A stretch of DNA of 41,709 nt from Pseudomonas sp. NFIX28 (GCF_900107395.1 NZ_FNPW01000014.1:1-41709); one strand, 5' to 3'. Shown: positions 25,551 to 33,451, counted from the first letter of the stretch. Notes: generated by a model from the sequence alone, not told the origin. Translations and numbers: made by a program.

Positions 25551-25643
25551 CTGTAGGAGCGCAGCTTGCGCGCGATAGCGATCTCTAGGTTCAGGTGATG
25601 TGTGACCCGGAATATTTATCGCGAGCAAGCTTCGCTCCTACAG
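25551..25643. repeat. REP doublet (REPIN) with CTGTAGGAGCG arms
   Basis: CTGTAGGAGCG (25551-25561) and CGCTCCTACAG (25633-25643) are perfect inverted copies with inner CAGCTTGCGCGCGATA and TATCGCGAGCAAGC, the common fluorescent-pseudomonad REP. It lies between the Lrp regulator's 3' end and the DUF2788 gene. Confidence 0.75.
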
Positions 25644-25655
25644 AAGAGATAGCGC

Positions 25656-26135
25656 TCAGTTGCGCAGGTGAGTCAGCGGCAACTCGGTGCTGTTGAGCAC
25701 CTGGTTGAGCACGAAACTGGAGCGCACGCTGGTCACGCCTTCAATGCGGGTCAGGTGGCCGAGCAGCAGTTTCTGGTAATGATCCATGTCCGGCACCACC
25801 ACCTTGAGCTGGTAGTCGGCGTCCATCCCGGTCACCAGGCTACATTCCAGGACTTGCGGCAGGCTGCGGATCGCCGCCTCGAAGTTCTCGAAGCGCTCGG
25901 GCGTGTGGCGGTCCATGCCGATCAGCACATAAGCGGTCAGGCTCAGGCCGAGCATCTTGCGGTCCAGCAGGGCGACCTGGCGGGAAATGTAGCCGTCGTC
26001 TTCCAGTTGCTTGACCCGACGCGAACACGGCGAAGGCGACAGGCCGATGCGCTCGGCCAGTTCCTGATTGGAGATGCGGGCGTCGCGCTGCAATTCCGCC
26101 AAAATGCTGAGGTCGTACCGGTCAAGTTTGCTCAT
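25656..26135 (-). CDS. Lrp/AsnC family transcriptional regulator
   Basis: A 159-residue regulator: an N-terminal winged helix-turn-helix (about 4-60, SNQELAERIGLSPSPCSRRV) and a C-terminal RAM ligand/oligomerisation domain (about 65-150). It resembles the Lrp/BkdR/DecR branch; the amino acid ligand cannot be told from sequence. The ATG at 26135 is the first in-frame ATG of an MSKLDRYD start. A pair of TTGCGCAA palindromes with 31-base periodicity lies upstream in the intergenic region, a likely autoregulatory operator. The gene faces a 445-bp non-coding region on its divergent side and not an obvious amino acid transporter. Confidence 0.92.
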   Translation of the reverse strand: MSKLDRYDLSILAELQRDARISNQELAERIGLSPSPCSRRVKQLEDDGYISRQVALLDRKMLGLSLTAYVLIGMDRHTPERFENFEAAIRSLPQVLECSLVTGMDADYQLKVVVPDMDHYQKLLLGHLTRIEGVTSVRSSFVLNQVLNSTELPLTHLRN

Positions 26136-26158
26136 GGATCAGGCCTTTGTAATAACTA

Positions 26159-26197
26159 TTGCGCAATATTATCTATTATGAGTTAAAAATTGCGCAA
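26159..26197. promoter_or_regulatory. Paired TTGCGCAA palindromes, putative Lrp operator with promoter
   Basis: TTGCGCAA occurs at 26159-26166 and again at 26190-26197, both perfect palindromes, start to start 31 bases apart (about three helical turns). On the plus strand TTGTAA (26147-26152) and TATCTA (26170-26175) make a plausible sigma-70 promoter with 17-base spacing and the first palindrome inside the spacer. The sites lie 24-62 bases upstream of the lrp-like start codon. Binding by that regulator is inferred. Confidence 0.55.
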
Positions 26198-26200
26198 GTG

Positions 26201-26281
26201 ATGTTTATTAGAGCAATCTTCGCAATCCTCTATCGGCACGCCAGGCCTATTCTTATCACCAGAATCACTGCCCGGACATAG
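26201..26281 (+). CDS. Possible 26-residue peptide ORF
   Basis: ATG 26201 to TAG 26281 reads MFIRAIFAILYRHARPIL followed by ITRITART: 26 residues rich in Ile and Arg, strongly basic, no acidic residues. It begins four bases after the second TTGCGCAA palindrome. Two AGA and one AGG codons, rare in this genome, occur among its five Arg codons. No strong Shine-Dalgarno is visible (AAGTG only). It may be a leader peptide, a small membrane peptide or chance; downstream is a structured stretch ending in a terminator. Confidence 0.25.
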   Translation: MFIRAIFAILYRHARPILITRITART

Positions 26282-26449
26282 AGTCCACTGCGGCCCGCCG
26301 AATCAGGCCTGCCGCGGCCGCCAATCCCACAGGGTTGAGCCGGCCCCCGGGCTGCACACTGTCCAGAAGACGGCGTGAGGTGAGCCGGCGTCATAAGCGT
26401 CGAGCACGGACGAAATTCTCAAAGGGGGGCCGACGGGTCCCCCTTTTTT
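26282..26449 (+). ncRNA. Candidate structured transcript or leader ending in a terminator
   Basis: Following the short ORF, about 140 GC-rich bases with inverted segments (for example GCGGCC near 26291 and GGCCGC near 26316) run into the terminator at 26421-26449. With the promoter candidate upstream this gives a transcript of about 260 bases. I could not match it to any known Pseudomonas sRNA. The region 26450-26580 beyond it has only the short imperfect inverted repeat CCAGG/CCTGG and the presumed promoter of the next gene. Confidence 0.35.
26421..26449 (+). terminator. Strong Rho-independent terminator, no annotated gene before it
   Basis: AAAGGGGG (26421-26428) pairs with CCCCCTTT (26439-26446) around a 10-base loop, ending in a run of six T (26444-26449). 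It is the only strong signal in the 445-bp region and implies a plus-strand transcript arises upstream. Confidence 0.8.
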
Positions 26450-26580
26450 ATTGCCCGCGCGCCAGGAAATATCCCCTGGCACCCTCAATAAATAAGTTTT
26501 GCGACTGATAACCTGTGGCAGAACCGGCCTGGGCTTTTCCCAGTCTTATCTACAGGCCCCCATCCGCAGTGAGGAATAGC

Positions 26581-27609
26581 ATGAAATCGCGCATCTGGCG
26601 TTTGGCAGGTGTTGGTTTGCTGTGTGTAAGCGTCAGTGCGCCCGTGCTCGCCGATGACCGCGATAATCGCCATGACGACCGTGCTGACCCCAACAGCGGC
26701 CAGCGCGGTGACGAGGGACACCCGGGCAACAGCCAGGGGCGAGGCGAAAAGAACCAGCCGCGCCCGCAGAATGAAATCATCCGCGGCGACAACAGCCAGC
26801 AGTTCGAGCCTATCGAATACCGCAGCCCGGGCCAGGGCGGGCCAAGCCCGGAGGAGGGGCGGGACGACGACAATCGCGCCCGCCCGGCATCGCCGCCCAG
26901 CCTGCCGATCCAGGGCCGCCCGGATACCGTGCGCCAGACCCAGGAACCGCGCCAGGGCTATTACCAGGACATCCCGCGCCGTAACGATTACAACCCGTAT
27001 TGGCAGGCCGGCGGCCCCGGCTCGCGGCCCGACGACCAGCGTTGGCCGGGCCGTCCTGACGGCCATGGCAGCGGCTGGGGCCCAGGCCCGCAATACCGCC
27101 CGGGCCAGGTCATCGAGCGGTTCCCGGACCGCCATTACCGCGTGCCATATCGCGGCCAGGATTTTTTCTTCTCCGGCGGCTATTGGTATCGCCCGCAAGG
27201 CCCGCGCTATGTAGTGGTGCGCCCGCCCTACGGGATTCGCGTGGCCTACCTGCCGGACTACGCGCGGGAAGTGTGGATCGGCAGCGCGCTATTTTTCCTG
27301 GCCGCGGGCGTCTACTACATCTATGAAGCCAGTACCCGGCAATACGTGGTGGTCGAGCCGCCAGTCGCCGGCCCACAACCGTTGCCGCCATCGGCGGGCA
27401 GCGGTTATGACGTGCTGGCCTACCCGGTCAGCGGGCAAACCCCGCAGCAGATCGACCAGGACCGCTATGACTGTTATCGCTGGGCGGTGCAGCAGAGCGG
27501 CTTCGACCCGGCGACCATGACCTATCAACCCGCGCCGCAAGTCGTGCAGGCCTACCGCCAGGCCCAGGGTGGTTGCCTGGGCTCGCGTGGCTATCAGGTG
27601 ACTTACTGA
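26581..27609 (+). CDS. Secreted Pro/Gly/Arg-rich protein (DUF6515-like)
   Basis: A 342-residue protein with a Sec signal (1-24, ends VLA|DD) and a low-complexity acidic/basic stretch to about residue 180, very rich in Pro, Gly, Arg, Asp and Gln, then a better-ordered C-terminal half with RVPYRGQDFFFSGGYWY, a hydrophobic helix (IGSALFFLAAGVYYIY, about 238-253), and a Tyr/Gln-rich end. This layout matches DUF6515-type proteins, periplasmic or envelope-associated and uncharacterised. ATG 26581 has GAGGA five bases upstream. It converges on the cation exporter, overlapping its end by 7 bases. Function is not known. Confidence 0.75.
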   Translation: MKSRIWRLAGVGLLCVSVSAPVLADDRDNRHDDRADPNSGQRGDEGHPGNSQGRGEKNQPRPQNEIIRGDNSQQFEPIEYRSPGQGGPSPEEGRDDDNRARPASPPSLPIQGRPDTVRQTQEPRQGYYQDIPRRNDYNPYWQAGGPGSRPDDQRWPGRPDGHGSGWGPGPQYRPGQVIERFPDRHYRVPYRGQDFFFSGGYWYRPQGPRYVVVRPPYGIRVAYLPDYAREVWIGSALFFLAAGVYYIYEASTRQYVVVEPPVAGPQPLPPSAGSGYDVLAYPVSGQTPQQIDQDRYDCYRWAVQQSGFDPATMTYQPAPQVVQAYRQAQGGCLGSRGYQVTY

Positions 27610-28499
27610 GCCCGGGCGGCCAGCACCACTTCCTGCGGGTCGGCGTGCACCAGCACCTCGGCCCGCGGATAGGCCGCATGAATCGCCGCGGCGGCCTGGT
27701 CGCTGATGCCGTGGGCCACCGACAGGGTCAGCTCCCCAGGTAGTTCCAGGTGCAATTGCACGAACCAGTGGCTGCCGGAAATCCGCGTGCGCAGGTCATG
27801 GGCGCCGAGCACCCCGGGCACGCCACAGGCCAGTTCCAGCATGTGCTGGCTGACCTCCGGCGGCAGTTCCTCGTCCATCAGCACCGCCACGCTTTCGCGG
27901 GCGATCTGCACCGCGCTCCACAGGATGTAGACGGCAATCGCCAGGCCGAACCAGGCGTCCAGTTGCGGCCAGCCAAAACTGGCCAGCACCAATGCCAGCA
28001 GGATGCTGCCGTTGAGCAACAGGTCGGAGCGATAGTGCAGCGAATCGGCGCGTACCGCGGTGGAGCCGGTTTCGCGGATCACCCGGTGCTGCACCATCAG
28101 CAAGGCCAGGGTCAGCGCCAGCGACAACAGCATCACGCCGATACCGACCCAGGGCGCGCCCAGCGGTTCGGGGTTCTGCAGGCGCTCGACGGCTTGAACC
28201 CCGATCAGCACCGCACTCACGGCGATGAACAGCGCCTGAGCCATGCCCGACAAGGATTCGGCCTTGCCATGGCCGTAGCGGTGGTCGGCGTCGGCCGGGC
28301 GCAGGGCGTAGTGCACCGCCAACAGGTTGAGGAACGACGCGGCGCCATCGAGCAGCGAGTCGGTGAGGCCGGCCAGCAGGCTGACCGAGCCGCTCAGCCA
28401 CCAGGCGATGGCCTTGGTCACGATCAAAATGCTGGCCACCGCCAGCGAGGCGCGGGTCGCCAGGCGCAACAGGCGCGCGTGTTCCGGGCTACTGCTCAT
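27603..28499 (-). CDS. fieF: Cation diffusion facilitator, FieF/YiiP type
   Basis: A 298-residue CDF transporter that exports divalent metals (Zn/Fe type) in exchange for protons. Six membrane segments lie within about residues 15-210. Metal site A is complete: Asp47 and Asp51 in TDSLLD, His155 and Asp159 in HYRSD. The site B residues Asp70, His73 and His77 (DADHRYGHGKAE) and the C-terminal cytoplasmic metal-binding domain with His in HDLRT and HADP are also seen. This residue set is of the YiiP/FieF group. The stop overlaps the secreted protein gene by 7 bases tail to tail. The metal is inferred from the family. Confidence 0.9.
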   Translation of the reverse strand: MSSSPEHARLLRLATRASLAVASILIVTKAIAWWLSGSVSLLAGLTDSLLDGAASFLNLLAVHYALRPADADHRYGHGKAESLSGMAQALFIAVSAVLIGVQAVERLQNPEPLGAPWVGIGVMLLSLALTLALLMVQHRVIRETGSTAVRADSLHYRSDLLLNGSILLALVLASFGWPQLDAWFGLAIAVYILWSAVQIARESVAVLMDEELPPEVSQHMLELACGVPGVLGAHDLRTRISGSHWFVQLHLELPGELTLSVAHGISDQAAAAIHAAYPRAEVLVHADPQEVVLAARAQ

Positions 28500-28530
28500 A
28501 CAAGGCTTGTTCCTTCAAGAAATGCGCGAG

Positions 28531-28950
28531 TCAGGCGGCCGGTTGCAGGCCGTACAGGGCCAGTTGCTGCACGTTGCCCTTGTGCTGGATCAGGCGCGGG
28601 TCGTCCAGGGGGAAGCTGCGGCCCAGCTCGCTTTCGAGGATGGCCTGCAGCTTGCGCTTATCGACCTGGCCGTCGGCGCCTATGGCTTGCTGCAACTTGT
28701 GCGGGTCGACCTGCGCGGTCTTGTCCGGTTCCAGGTAGATGGCGCCGGTGGCGAAATCGACGCCAAAGGCGATCAGCCCCGGAATGATGTAAAACAGCAG
28801 GCCCACGGCGTCGAGCGCGACCACCAGCGGGTCGATCTTGCCGTCGATCTGGCCGCGCCGGTCGGGGAAGAAAATCGAGCCGCAGGCGGTGAGCTGAGTC
28901 AGTAGGGTGGCAACCAGGACGCCACCAATGATGCGGAAAGGAATACGCAT
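28531..28950 (-). CDS. Small lipoprotein, conserved hypothetical
   Basis: A 139-residue lipoprotein: signal to LTAC with acylated cysteine at about residue 23 followed by GS, then SIFFPDRRGQIDGKID, a hydrophobic segment (GLLFYIIPGLIAFGVDF, about 50-66), and a C-terminal half of about 65 residues. It is a conserved Pseudomonas hypothetical with no assigned role; the GLLFYIIPG-x-DF-TGAIYL stretch is its most conserved feature. AGGAG sits six bases before the ATG at 28950. It lies on the minus strand 31 bases from fieF and may be co-transcribed with it. Confidence 0.8.
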   Translation of the reverse strand: MRIPFRIIGGVLVATLLTQLTACGSIFFPDRRGQIDGKIDPLVVALDAVGLLFYIIPGLIAFGVDFATGAIYLEPDKTAQVDPHKLQQAIGADGQVDKRKLQAILESELGRSFPLDDPRLIQHKGNVQQLALYGLQPAA

Positions 28951-29067
28951 GTAAATCTCCTGAACAGACACGAAAGAGCAAGGCTGAAGCGTTGCCGGTA
29001 TGAATTCAGACCGTGATTAACGCCAGGCAGTTCGCCGTTATACTCGCGCCTCTGTTTGGGAGCCAGT

Positions 29068-31599
29068 ATGAATTCTTTGCCAATTGATGAAGTTTTACCC
29101 GCCCTGCGCGAAGCCCTGGCGACGCGCCACGAGGCTGTGCTCGAAGCACCGCCCGGCGCCGGTAAGACCACCCGCGTGCCTTTGGCCCTGTTGAACGAAC
29201 CCTGGCTGGCCGGACAGCGCATTCTCATGCTCGAACCGCGGCGCCTGGCGGCACGGGCGGCGGCCGAGCGGCTGGCCAGCGAACTGGGGGAAAAGGTTGG
29301 CGAAACCGTGGGCTACCGCATCCGTCTGGATAGCAAGGTCGGCCCGAACACCCGCATCGAGGTGGTTACCGAGGGGATCCTGACCCGCCGTCTGCAGGAC
29401 GATCCGGCGCTGGAAGGCGTCGGCCTGCTGATCTTCGACGAATTCCACGAACGCAGCCTCGACGCTGACCTGGCCCTGGCCTTGAGCCTCAATGGCCGCG
29501 ATCTGTTCCGTGACGAGCAGCCGCTGAAAATCCTCTTGATGTCGGCGACCCTGGAAGGCGAGCGCCTGGCCGGGCTGCTGGACGATGCGCCGATCCTGCG
29601 CAGCGAAGGCCGCATGTTCCCGGTCGATGTGCGCTGGGGACGGCCCTTCCAGCCGGGCGAGTTCATCGAGCCGCGGCTGGTGCAGACCGTCCTTGAGGCG
29701 CTGGACGATGAAAGCGGCAGCGTCCTGGTGTTTCTGCCGGGGCAGGCCGAAATCCGTCGCGTGCATCAGCAACTGGCCGATGCCTTGGGCGAGCGCCCGC
29801 AGGTTCTGCTCTGTCCGCTGCACGGTGAGCTGGACCTGGCGGCCCAGCGCGCGGCCATCGAGCCGGCGCCGCCGGGCAAGCGCAAAGTGGTGCTGGCGAC
29901 CAATATCGCCGAGACCAGCCTGACCATCGACGGCGTGCGCGTGGTGATCGACGCCGGGCTGGCGCGGGTGCCGCGTTTCGACCCGGGCAGCGGCATGACC
30001 CGGCTCGACACCCAGCGCATTTCCCGGGCCAGCGCCACCCAGCGCGCCGGTCGGGCCGGGCGCCTGGAGCCCGGAGTGTGCTATCGCCTGTGGTCCCAGG
30101 ACCAGCATGAACAGTTGGCGGCCTATGGCAGCGCGGAAATTCTCCAGGCGGACCTGGCGGGCCTGGCCCTGCAACTGGCCCGCTGGGGCGTGACGCCGGC
30201 GCAACTGGTGTGGCTGGATGTGCCGCCCGGCGCGGCCTATGCCCAGGCCCAGGACCTGCTCGAACGCCTCGGCGCGCTGACGGCCACGGTGGGCGAGGAG
30301 TGGAAGCTGACACCGCATGGCCAGGCAATGGCCGAGCTGCCGGCCCATCCGCGCATTGCCCATCTGCTGTTGCGGGGCCAGGCCCTGGGGCTGGCGAACA
30401 TGGCCTGCGACGTCGCCGCCTTGCTCGGCGAGCGCGACATCCTGCGCGGCGGCGGTGCCGACCTGCATAGCCGCCTGGTGCTGCTGTCCGGCGAGGAGCG
30501 GGCGGCCCGTGGCGCGCAGGGCGGGGTCCAGCGGGCTCGGCAACTGGCCCGGCAGTACCGCAGTTATCTGCGCGGGCAGCCAAGCCAGGCAGTGGCGGAC
30601 CCGGACCACCCGCGCTGGCTGGGCGCCCTGCTGGCGCTGGCCTATCCGGATCGGGTCGCCCAGCAACGCCGCCCTGGCGGCGCCGAATACCGGCTGGCCA
30701 ACGGCCGCGCGGCGTTGTTCAGCGAGACCGACAGCCTGATGAAGCAAGCCTGGCTGGTGATCGCCGACCTGGGCAGTCGCCAGGGCCAGCGCGAAGAACG
30801 CATCTACCTGGCGGCGGCTTTCGATCCGGCACTGTTCGACTCGGTGCTGGCCGAGCAGGTGCGCAGCGTCGACCAGCTGGATTGGGACGAGCGCGAAGGC
30901 GTGTTGCGCGCCGAGCGCCAGCGCAAGGTCGGCGAGCTGGTGCTCAGCCGCGAGCCGCTGACTGGCCTGGACGAGGCGGCGCGCTGCCAGGCCCTGGTCA
31001 ACCTGGTGCGGCGCAAGGGCCTGGAACTGTTGCCCTGGACCCCGGAGCTGCGCCAGTGGCAGGCCCGGGTGGCCTTGTTGCGCCAGCTTGATCTGGCGGC
31101 CAAGGGCGAAAGCGAATGGCCTGACGTCAGTGACGCGGCCTTGCTCAAGAGCCTGGAAAGCTGGCTGCTGCCGTACCTGGGCAAGGTTTCGCGCCTCAGC
31201 CACTTCGCCAACCTGGAGCTGGCCAGCATTGTCCATAACCTGCTGCCCTGGCCGTTGCCGCAACGCCTGGACGAGCTGGCGCCGCACCACCTGACGGTGC
31301 CGTCCGGCTCGTCGATTCGCCTTGATTACAGCGAGCAGCCACCGATTCTCGCGGTGCGCCTGCAGGAGCTGTTCGGCTTGGCAGAGACACCACGGATCGC
31401 TAGCGGACGGCAGGTGGTCAAGCTGCACCTGCTGTCCCCGGCGCGGCGGCCGGTGCAGGTGACCCAGGACCTGGCGAACTTCTGGCGCAGCACCTACGCC
31501 GAGGTAAAGAAGGACCTCAAGGGCCGTTACCCGAAACACTACTGGCCGGATGACCCTCTGGTGGCCGAAGCCACGGCGCGCGCCAAACCGCGCAAATAA
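29068..31599 (+). CDS. hrpB: ATP-dependent RNA helicase HrpB
   Basis: An 843-residue DEAH-type helicase of superfamily 2, HrpB family. P-loop GAGKTT is at 30-35, the DEFHE (DExH) box at 124-128, SAT motif at about 158-160 (LMSATLEG), and the QRAGRAGR motif VI near residue 320-330. The C-terminal helicase-associated and HrpB_C domains fill the rest, with normal length. The biological role in Pseudomonas is little known; E. coli HrpB is non-essential. I chose ATG 29068 with GGGAG five bases upstream; a TTG four codons earlier is possible. Divergent from the small lipoprotein gene. Confidence 0.95.
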   Translation: MNSLPIDEVLPALREALATRHEAVLEAPPGAGKTTRVPLALLNEPWLAGQRILMLEPRRLAARAAAERLASELGEKVGETVGYRIRLDSKVGPNTRIEVVTEGILTRRLQDDPALEGVGLLIFDEFHERSLDADLALALSLNGRDLFRDEQPLKILLMSATLEGERLAGLLDDAPILRSEGRMFPVDVRWGRPFQPGEFIEPRLVQTVLEALDDESGSVLVFLPGQAEIRRVHQQLADALGERPQVLLCPLHGELDLAAQRAAIEPAPPGKRKVVLATNIAETSLTIDGVRVVIDAGLARVPRFDPGSGMTRLDTQRISRASATQRAGRAGRLEPGVCYRLWSQDQHEQLAAYGSAEILQADLAGLALQLARWGVTPAQLVWLDVPPGAAYAQAQDLLERLGALTATVGEEWKLTPHGQAMAELPAHPRIAHLLLRGQALGLANMACDVAALLGERDILRGGGADLHSRLVLLSGEERAARGAQGGVQRARQLARQYRSYLRGQPSQAVADPDHPRWLGALLALAYPDRVAQQRRPGGAEYRLANGRAALFSETDSLMKQAWLVIADLGSRQGQREERIYLAAAFDPALFDSVLAEQVRSVDQLDWDEREGVLRAERQRKVGELVLSREPLTGLDEAARCQALVNLVRRKGLELLPWTPELRQWQARVALLRQLDLAAKGESEWPDVSDAALLKSLESWLLPYLGKVSRLSHFANLELASIVHNLLPWPLPQRLDELAPHHLTVPSGSSIRLDYSEQPPILAVRLQELFGLAETPRIASGRQVVKLHLLSPARRPVQVTQDLANFWRSTYAEVKKDLKGRYPKHYWPDDPLVAEATARAKPRK

Positions 31600-31607
31600 C
31601 CCCCCCT

Positions 31608-31705
31608 GTGGCCGCTGCCGCAGGCTGCGACAGGTCCGAAGTCCAGCGCCAGTGTCGACGTCAGCGGCCGTTCCGGCCGAGCGCAGCCTGCGGCAGCGGC
31701 TACAG
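31608..31705. repeat. REP doublet, tandem unit 1
   Basis: GTGGCCGCTGCCGCAGGCTGCGA and its inverted partner GCAGCCTGCGGCAGCGGCTAC bracket about 50 bases. It is eight bases after the hrpB stop. It is the first of three copies in the gene-free block 31600-32279, each related to the element at the far right of the window. Confidence 0.85.
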
Positions 31706-31860
31706 GTATTGGTCGAAAAGTGAGCAGTGGGCTGGAGGGCTTGTATTGCCTGGTGTGCAGCGTCTTACGCGCAGGTTATCCACAAGCGGCTCCACAAAGG
31801 TTGGGGGTAAGCGCCCAGCTTTTGATGACCACCTGATAACGCGACAGGCCCCCCGTTTCC
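31706..31860. repeat. Spacer of tandem unit 1, with a DnaA-box sequence
   Basis: About 155 bases with no ORF of its own, nearly identical to 31963-32109. It contains TTATCCACA at 31776-31784, exactly the consensus DnaA box, bracketed by CTTAC and GTAAG inverted bits. Together with the doublet before it, it makes a unit of about 253 bases. Confidence 0.7.
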
Positions 31861-31962
31861 GTAGCCGCTGCCGCAGGCTGCGACAGGTCCGAAGCACCTC
31901 CAGCGCCAGTGTCGACGCCAACGGCCGTTCCGGCCGATCGCAGCCTGCGGCAGCGGCTACAG
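31861..31962. repeat. REP doublet, tandem unit 2
   Basis: Arms GTAGCCGCTGCCGCAGGCTGCGA (23 bases) and the perfect inverse ending GGCTAC. It differs from unit 1 by a few bases and a 4-base insertion (AGCACCTCC) in the core. Confidence 0.85.
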
Positions 31963-32109
31963 GTGTTGGTCGAAAAGTGAGCAGTGGGCTGGAGGGCTTG
32001 TATTGCCTGGCGTGCAGCGGCTTACGCGCAGGTTATCCACAAGCGGCTCCACAAAGGTTGGGGGTAAGCGCCCACCTTTTGCTGACAACCTGATGGCGTG
32101 ACAGCCCCC
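31963..32109. repeat. Spacer of tandem unit 2, with a DnaA-box sequence
   Basis: Near-identical copy of the unit 1 spacer, including TTATCCACA at 32033-32041, 257 bases after the first. A short ORF can be drawn across both spacers but is an artefact of the repeat. Confidence 0.7.
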
Positions 32110-32264
32110 GTAGCCGCTGCCGCAGGCTGCGATCGAGCGCGTAGCGCTCGCCATCCGGTTTCATGTGAGGACTCAGGTTTTGCGTCCGCTGCGTCGGAAT
32201 GCCGCCCAAGCCGATCGCAGCCTGCGGCAGCGGCTACAGGTGTTGGTTGAAAAGTGAGCAGTGG
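32110..32264. repeat. REP doublet of unit 3 with truncated spacer
   Basis: REP arms again at 32110-32132 and 32214-32237 but with a different core (GATCGAGCGCGTAGCGCTCG, itself a hairpin). The following 25 bases copy the start of the spacer (TGTTGGTTGAAAAGTGAGCAGTGG), then the array stops, 15 bases from the next gene. The whole block 31600-32279 has no coding gene. Confidence 0.75.
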
Positions 32265-32279
32265 CTACAGGGACATTGG

Positions 32280-33362
32280 TTACTGCGCGGCGGGCAGCAG
32301 GAAGCGGGCTGTCAGCGGCAGGTGGTCGGAAATGCGCAGGGTGTCGTCCTGCCGGACCTGGGCCTCGACCCGTTTGAGCCGTGGGCTGTAGAACAGGTAG
32401 TCGACCGTCCGGTCCGGGCCGCTCAAGGCCGGGTCGTTGGGGAAGTGGGTCAGCCACAGGGCGCGGTCGATGCCGCTGGCCTCGTTGTTGGTGGGAATCA
32501 TCGGGTATTTGTCCCAGAGCGTGTGCAGCGCGCTGTCGGCGGAGTAGGGCGCACGTTGCTCGGGGGCCAGGCGTTGGTACTGGCCCAGGGGCAGCAGGTT
32601 GAAGTCGCCGCCGATCAGCCAGGGCGTGCCGCGAGCCTCGAAGCGGTCGAGGACCTTGGCGAGTGCGCCGACCTGGGTTTGCAAGGTGGTGTCGGCGGCG
32701 TTCGTCGCGCGGTCCAGATGGGTGTTGAGCACCACCATCTGCCCGCCGTCGCTTAACGGCAGGTAGCTCGCCAGCACGGCGTTTTTCGGCTGGAACTGGC
32801 GGCTGACGAAATTGGCCGCGGGCACAGGCAATTGCAGGCGTTCGGCGTGTTCGATGCGGTAGCGGCTCAAGGTCGCCAGTTGCCGGCCGACGCTGCCGAA
32901 GATGGGCGGGGAGGGAACGAAATCGGCTTTCCAGTCGAAAGCCTGTGTGTGGCATGGATACAGGTCGGTCAGGCGTTCCTGCAGCAGCTTGAGCTGGTCC
33001 TGGTAAGCGCTGGCCTTGGCGTCGTTATCCAGCTCCTGCAGCAGCACAATGTCCGGCTGCTCGTCGCGAATCACCCGCGCCACCTCATCCAGGCTGAAGG
33101 CCATGTCTTCCGGGGTCGGGCGCTCGTCCGGCCCCTGGGCCTGGTCGTTCCAGAACACGTAGCGCTTGCCCGCCAGGTACTGCACGTTCCAGGTCATCAC
33201 TTTCAGCGCCTGGCCCGGCACCAGGGTGGGCGCCTTGCCGGTGCAGGCGACCGGTAGCGACTCCTTGGCATCGGGACGCCAGGTCAGGCTGTAGACCAGG
33301 GCTGACAACAGGCCTGCGCTGATCAGCAGGCCCAGGAGAATCAAGCGAAATAGACGGGGCAT
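32280..33362 (-). CDS. Endonuclease/exonuclease/phosphatase (EEP) family protein, membrane-anchored
   Basis: A 360-residue protein with one N-terminal membrane segment (about 5-26) and an EEP-fold domain (about 50-355). The metal and catalytic residues of the fold are present: Asn in TWNVQYL, Glu in QELDN, THLD (about 214-217), GGDFNL (about 249-254), DRTVDYLF and the ISDHLPL near the end. This family includes DNases, sphingomyelinases and inositol phosphatases; the substrate is not clear. The start is ATG 33362. The catalytic domain is probably periplasmic. The gene lies next to the tandem repeats and 89 bases from a membrane protein gene upstream. Confidence 0.82.
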   Translation of the reverse strand: MPRLFRLILLGLLISAGLLSALVYSLTWRPDAKESLPVACTGKAPTLVPGQALKVMTWNVQYLAGKRYVFWNDQAQGPDERPTPEDMAFSLDEVARVIRDEQPDIVLLQELDNDAKASAYQDQLKLLQERLTDLYPCHTQAFDWKADFVPSPPIFGSVGRQLATLSRYRIEHAERLQLPVPAANFVSRQFQPKNAVLASYLPLSDGGQMVVLNTHLDRATNAADTTLQTQVGALAKVLDRFEARGTPWLIGGDFNLLPLGQYQRLAPEQRAPYSADSALHTLWDKYPMIPTNNEASGIDRALWLTHFPNDPALSGPDRTVDYLFYSPRLKRVEAQVRQDDTLRISDHLPLTARFLLPAAQ

Positions 33363-33451
33363 CGGCTCGGCTTATGGCGTTGCTGGATTGGGCCCGAGCA
33401 TAACCGAGAGCGGGGCCGCGGCCCAAGGGGCAGAGCGCTCGCAGTCCCGGG

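Noticed and set aside
29095..31539. An 814-codon open frame antisense to hrpB
   Set aside because: Antisense to a clear helicase; composition typical of shadow frames.
31608..32093. A 161-codon ORF across the repeats
   Set aside because: It runs over two REP doublets and spacers and repeats itself; noncoding repeat DNA explains it.
31608..32264. CRISPR array or replication origin
   Set aside because: There are only two to three units with long palindromic REPs rather than short direct repeats with unique spacers. The two DnaA boxes are one per duplicated unit, with no AT-rich unwinding region.
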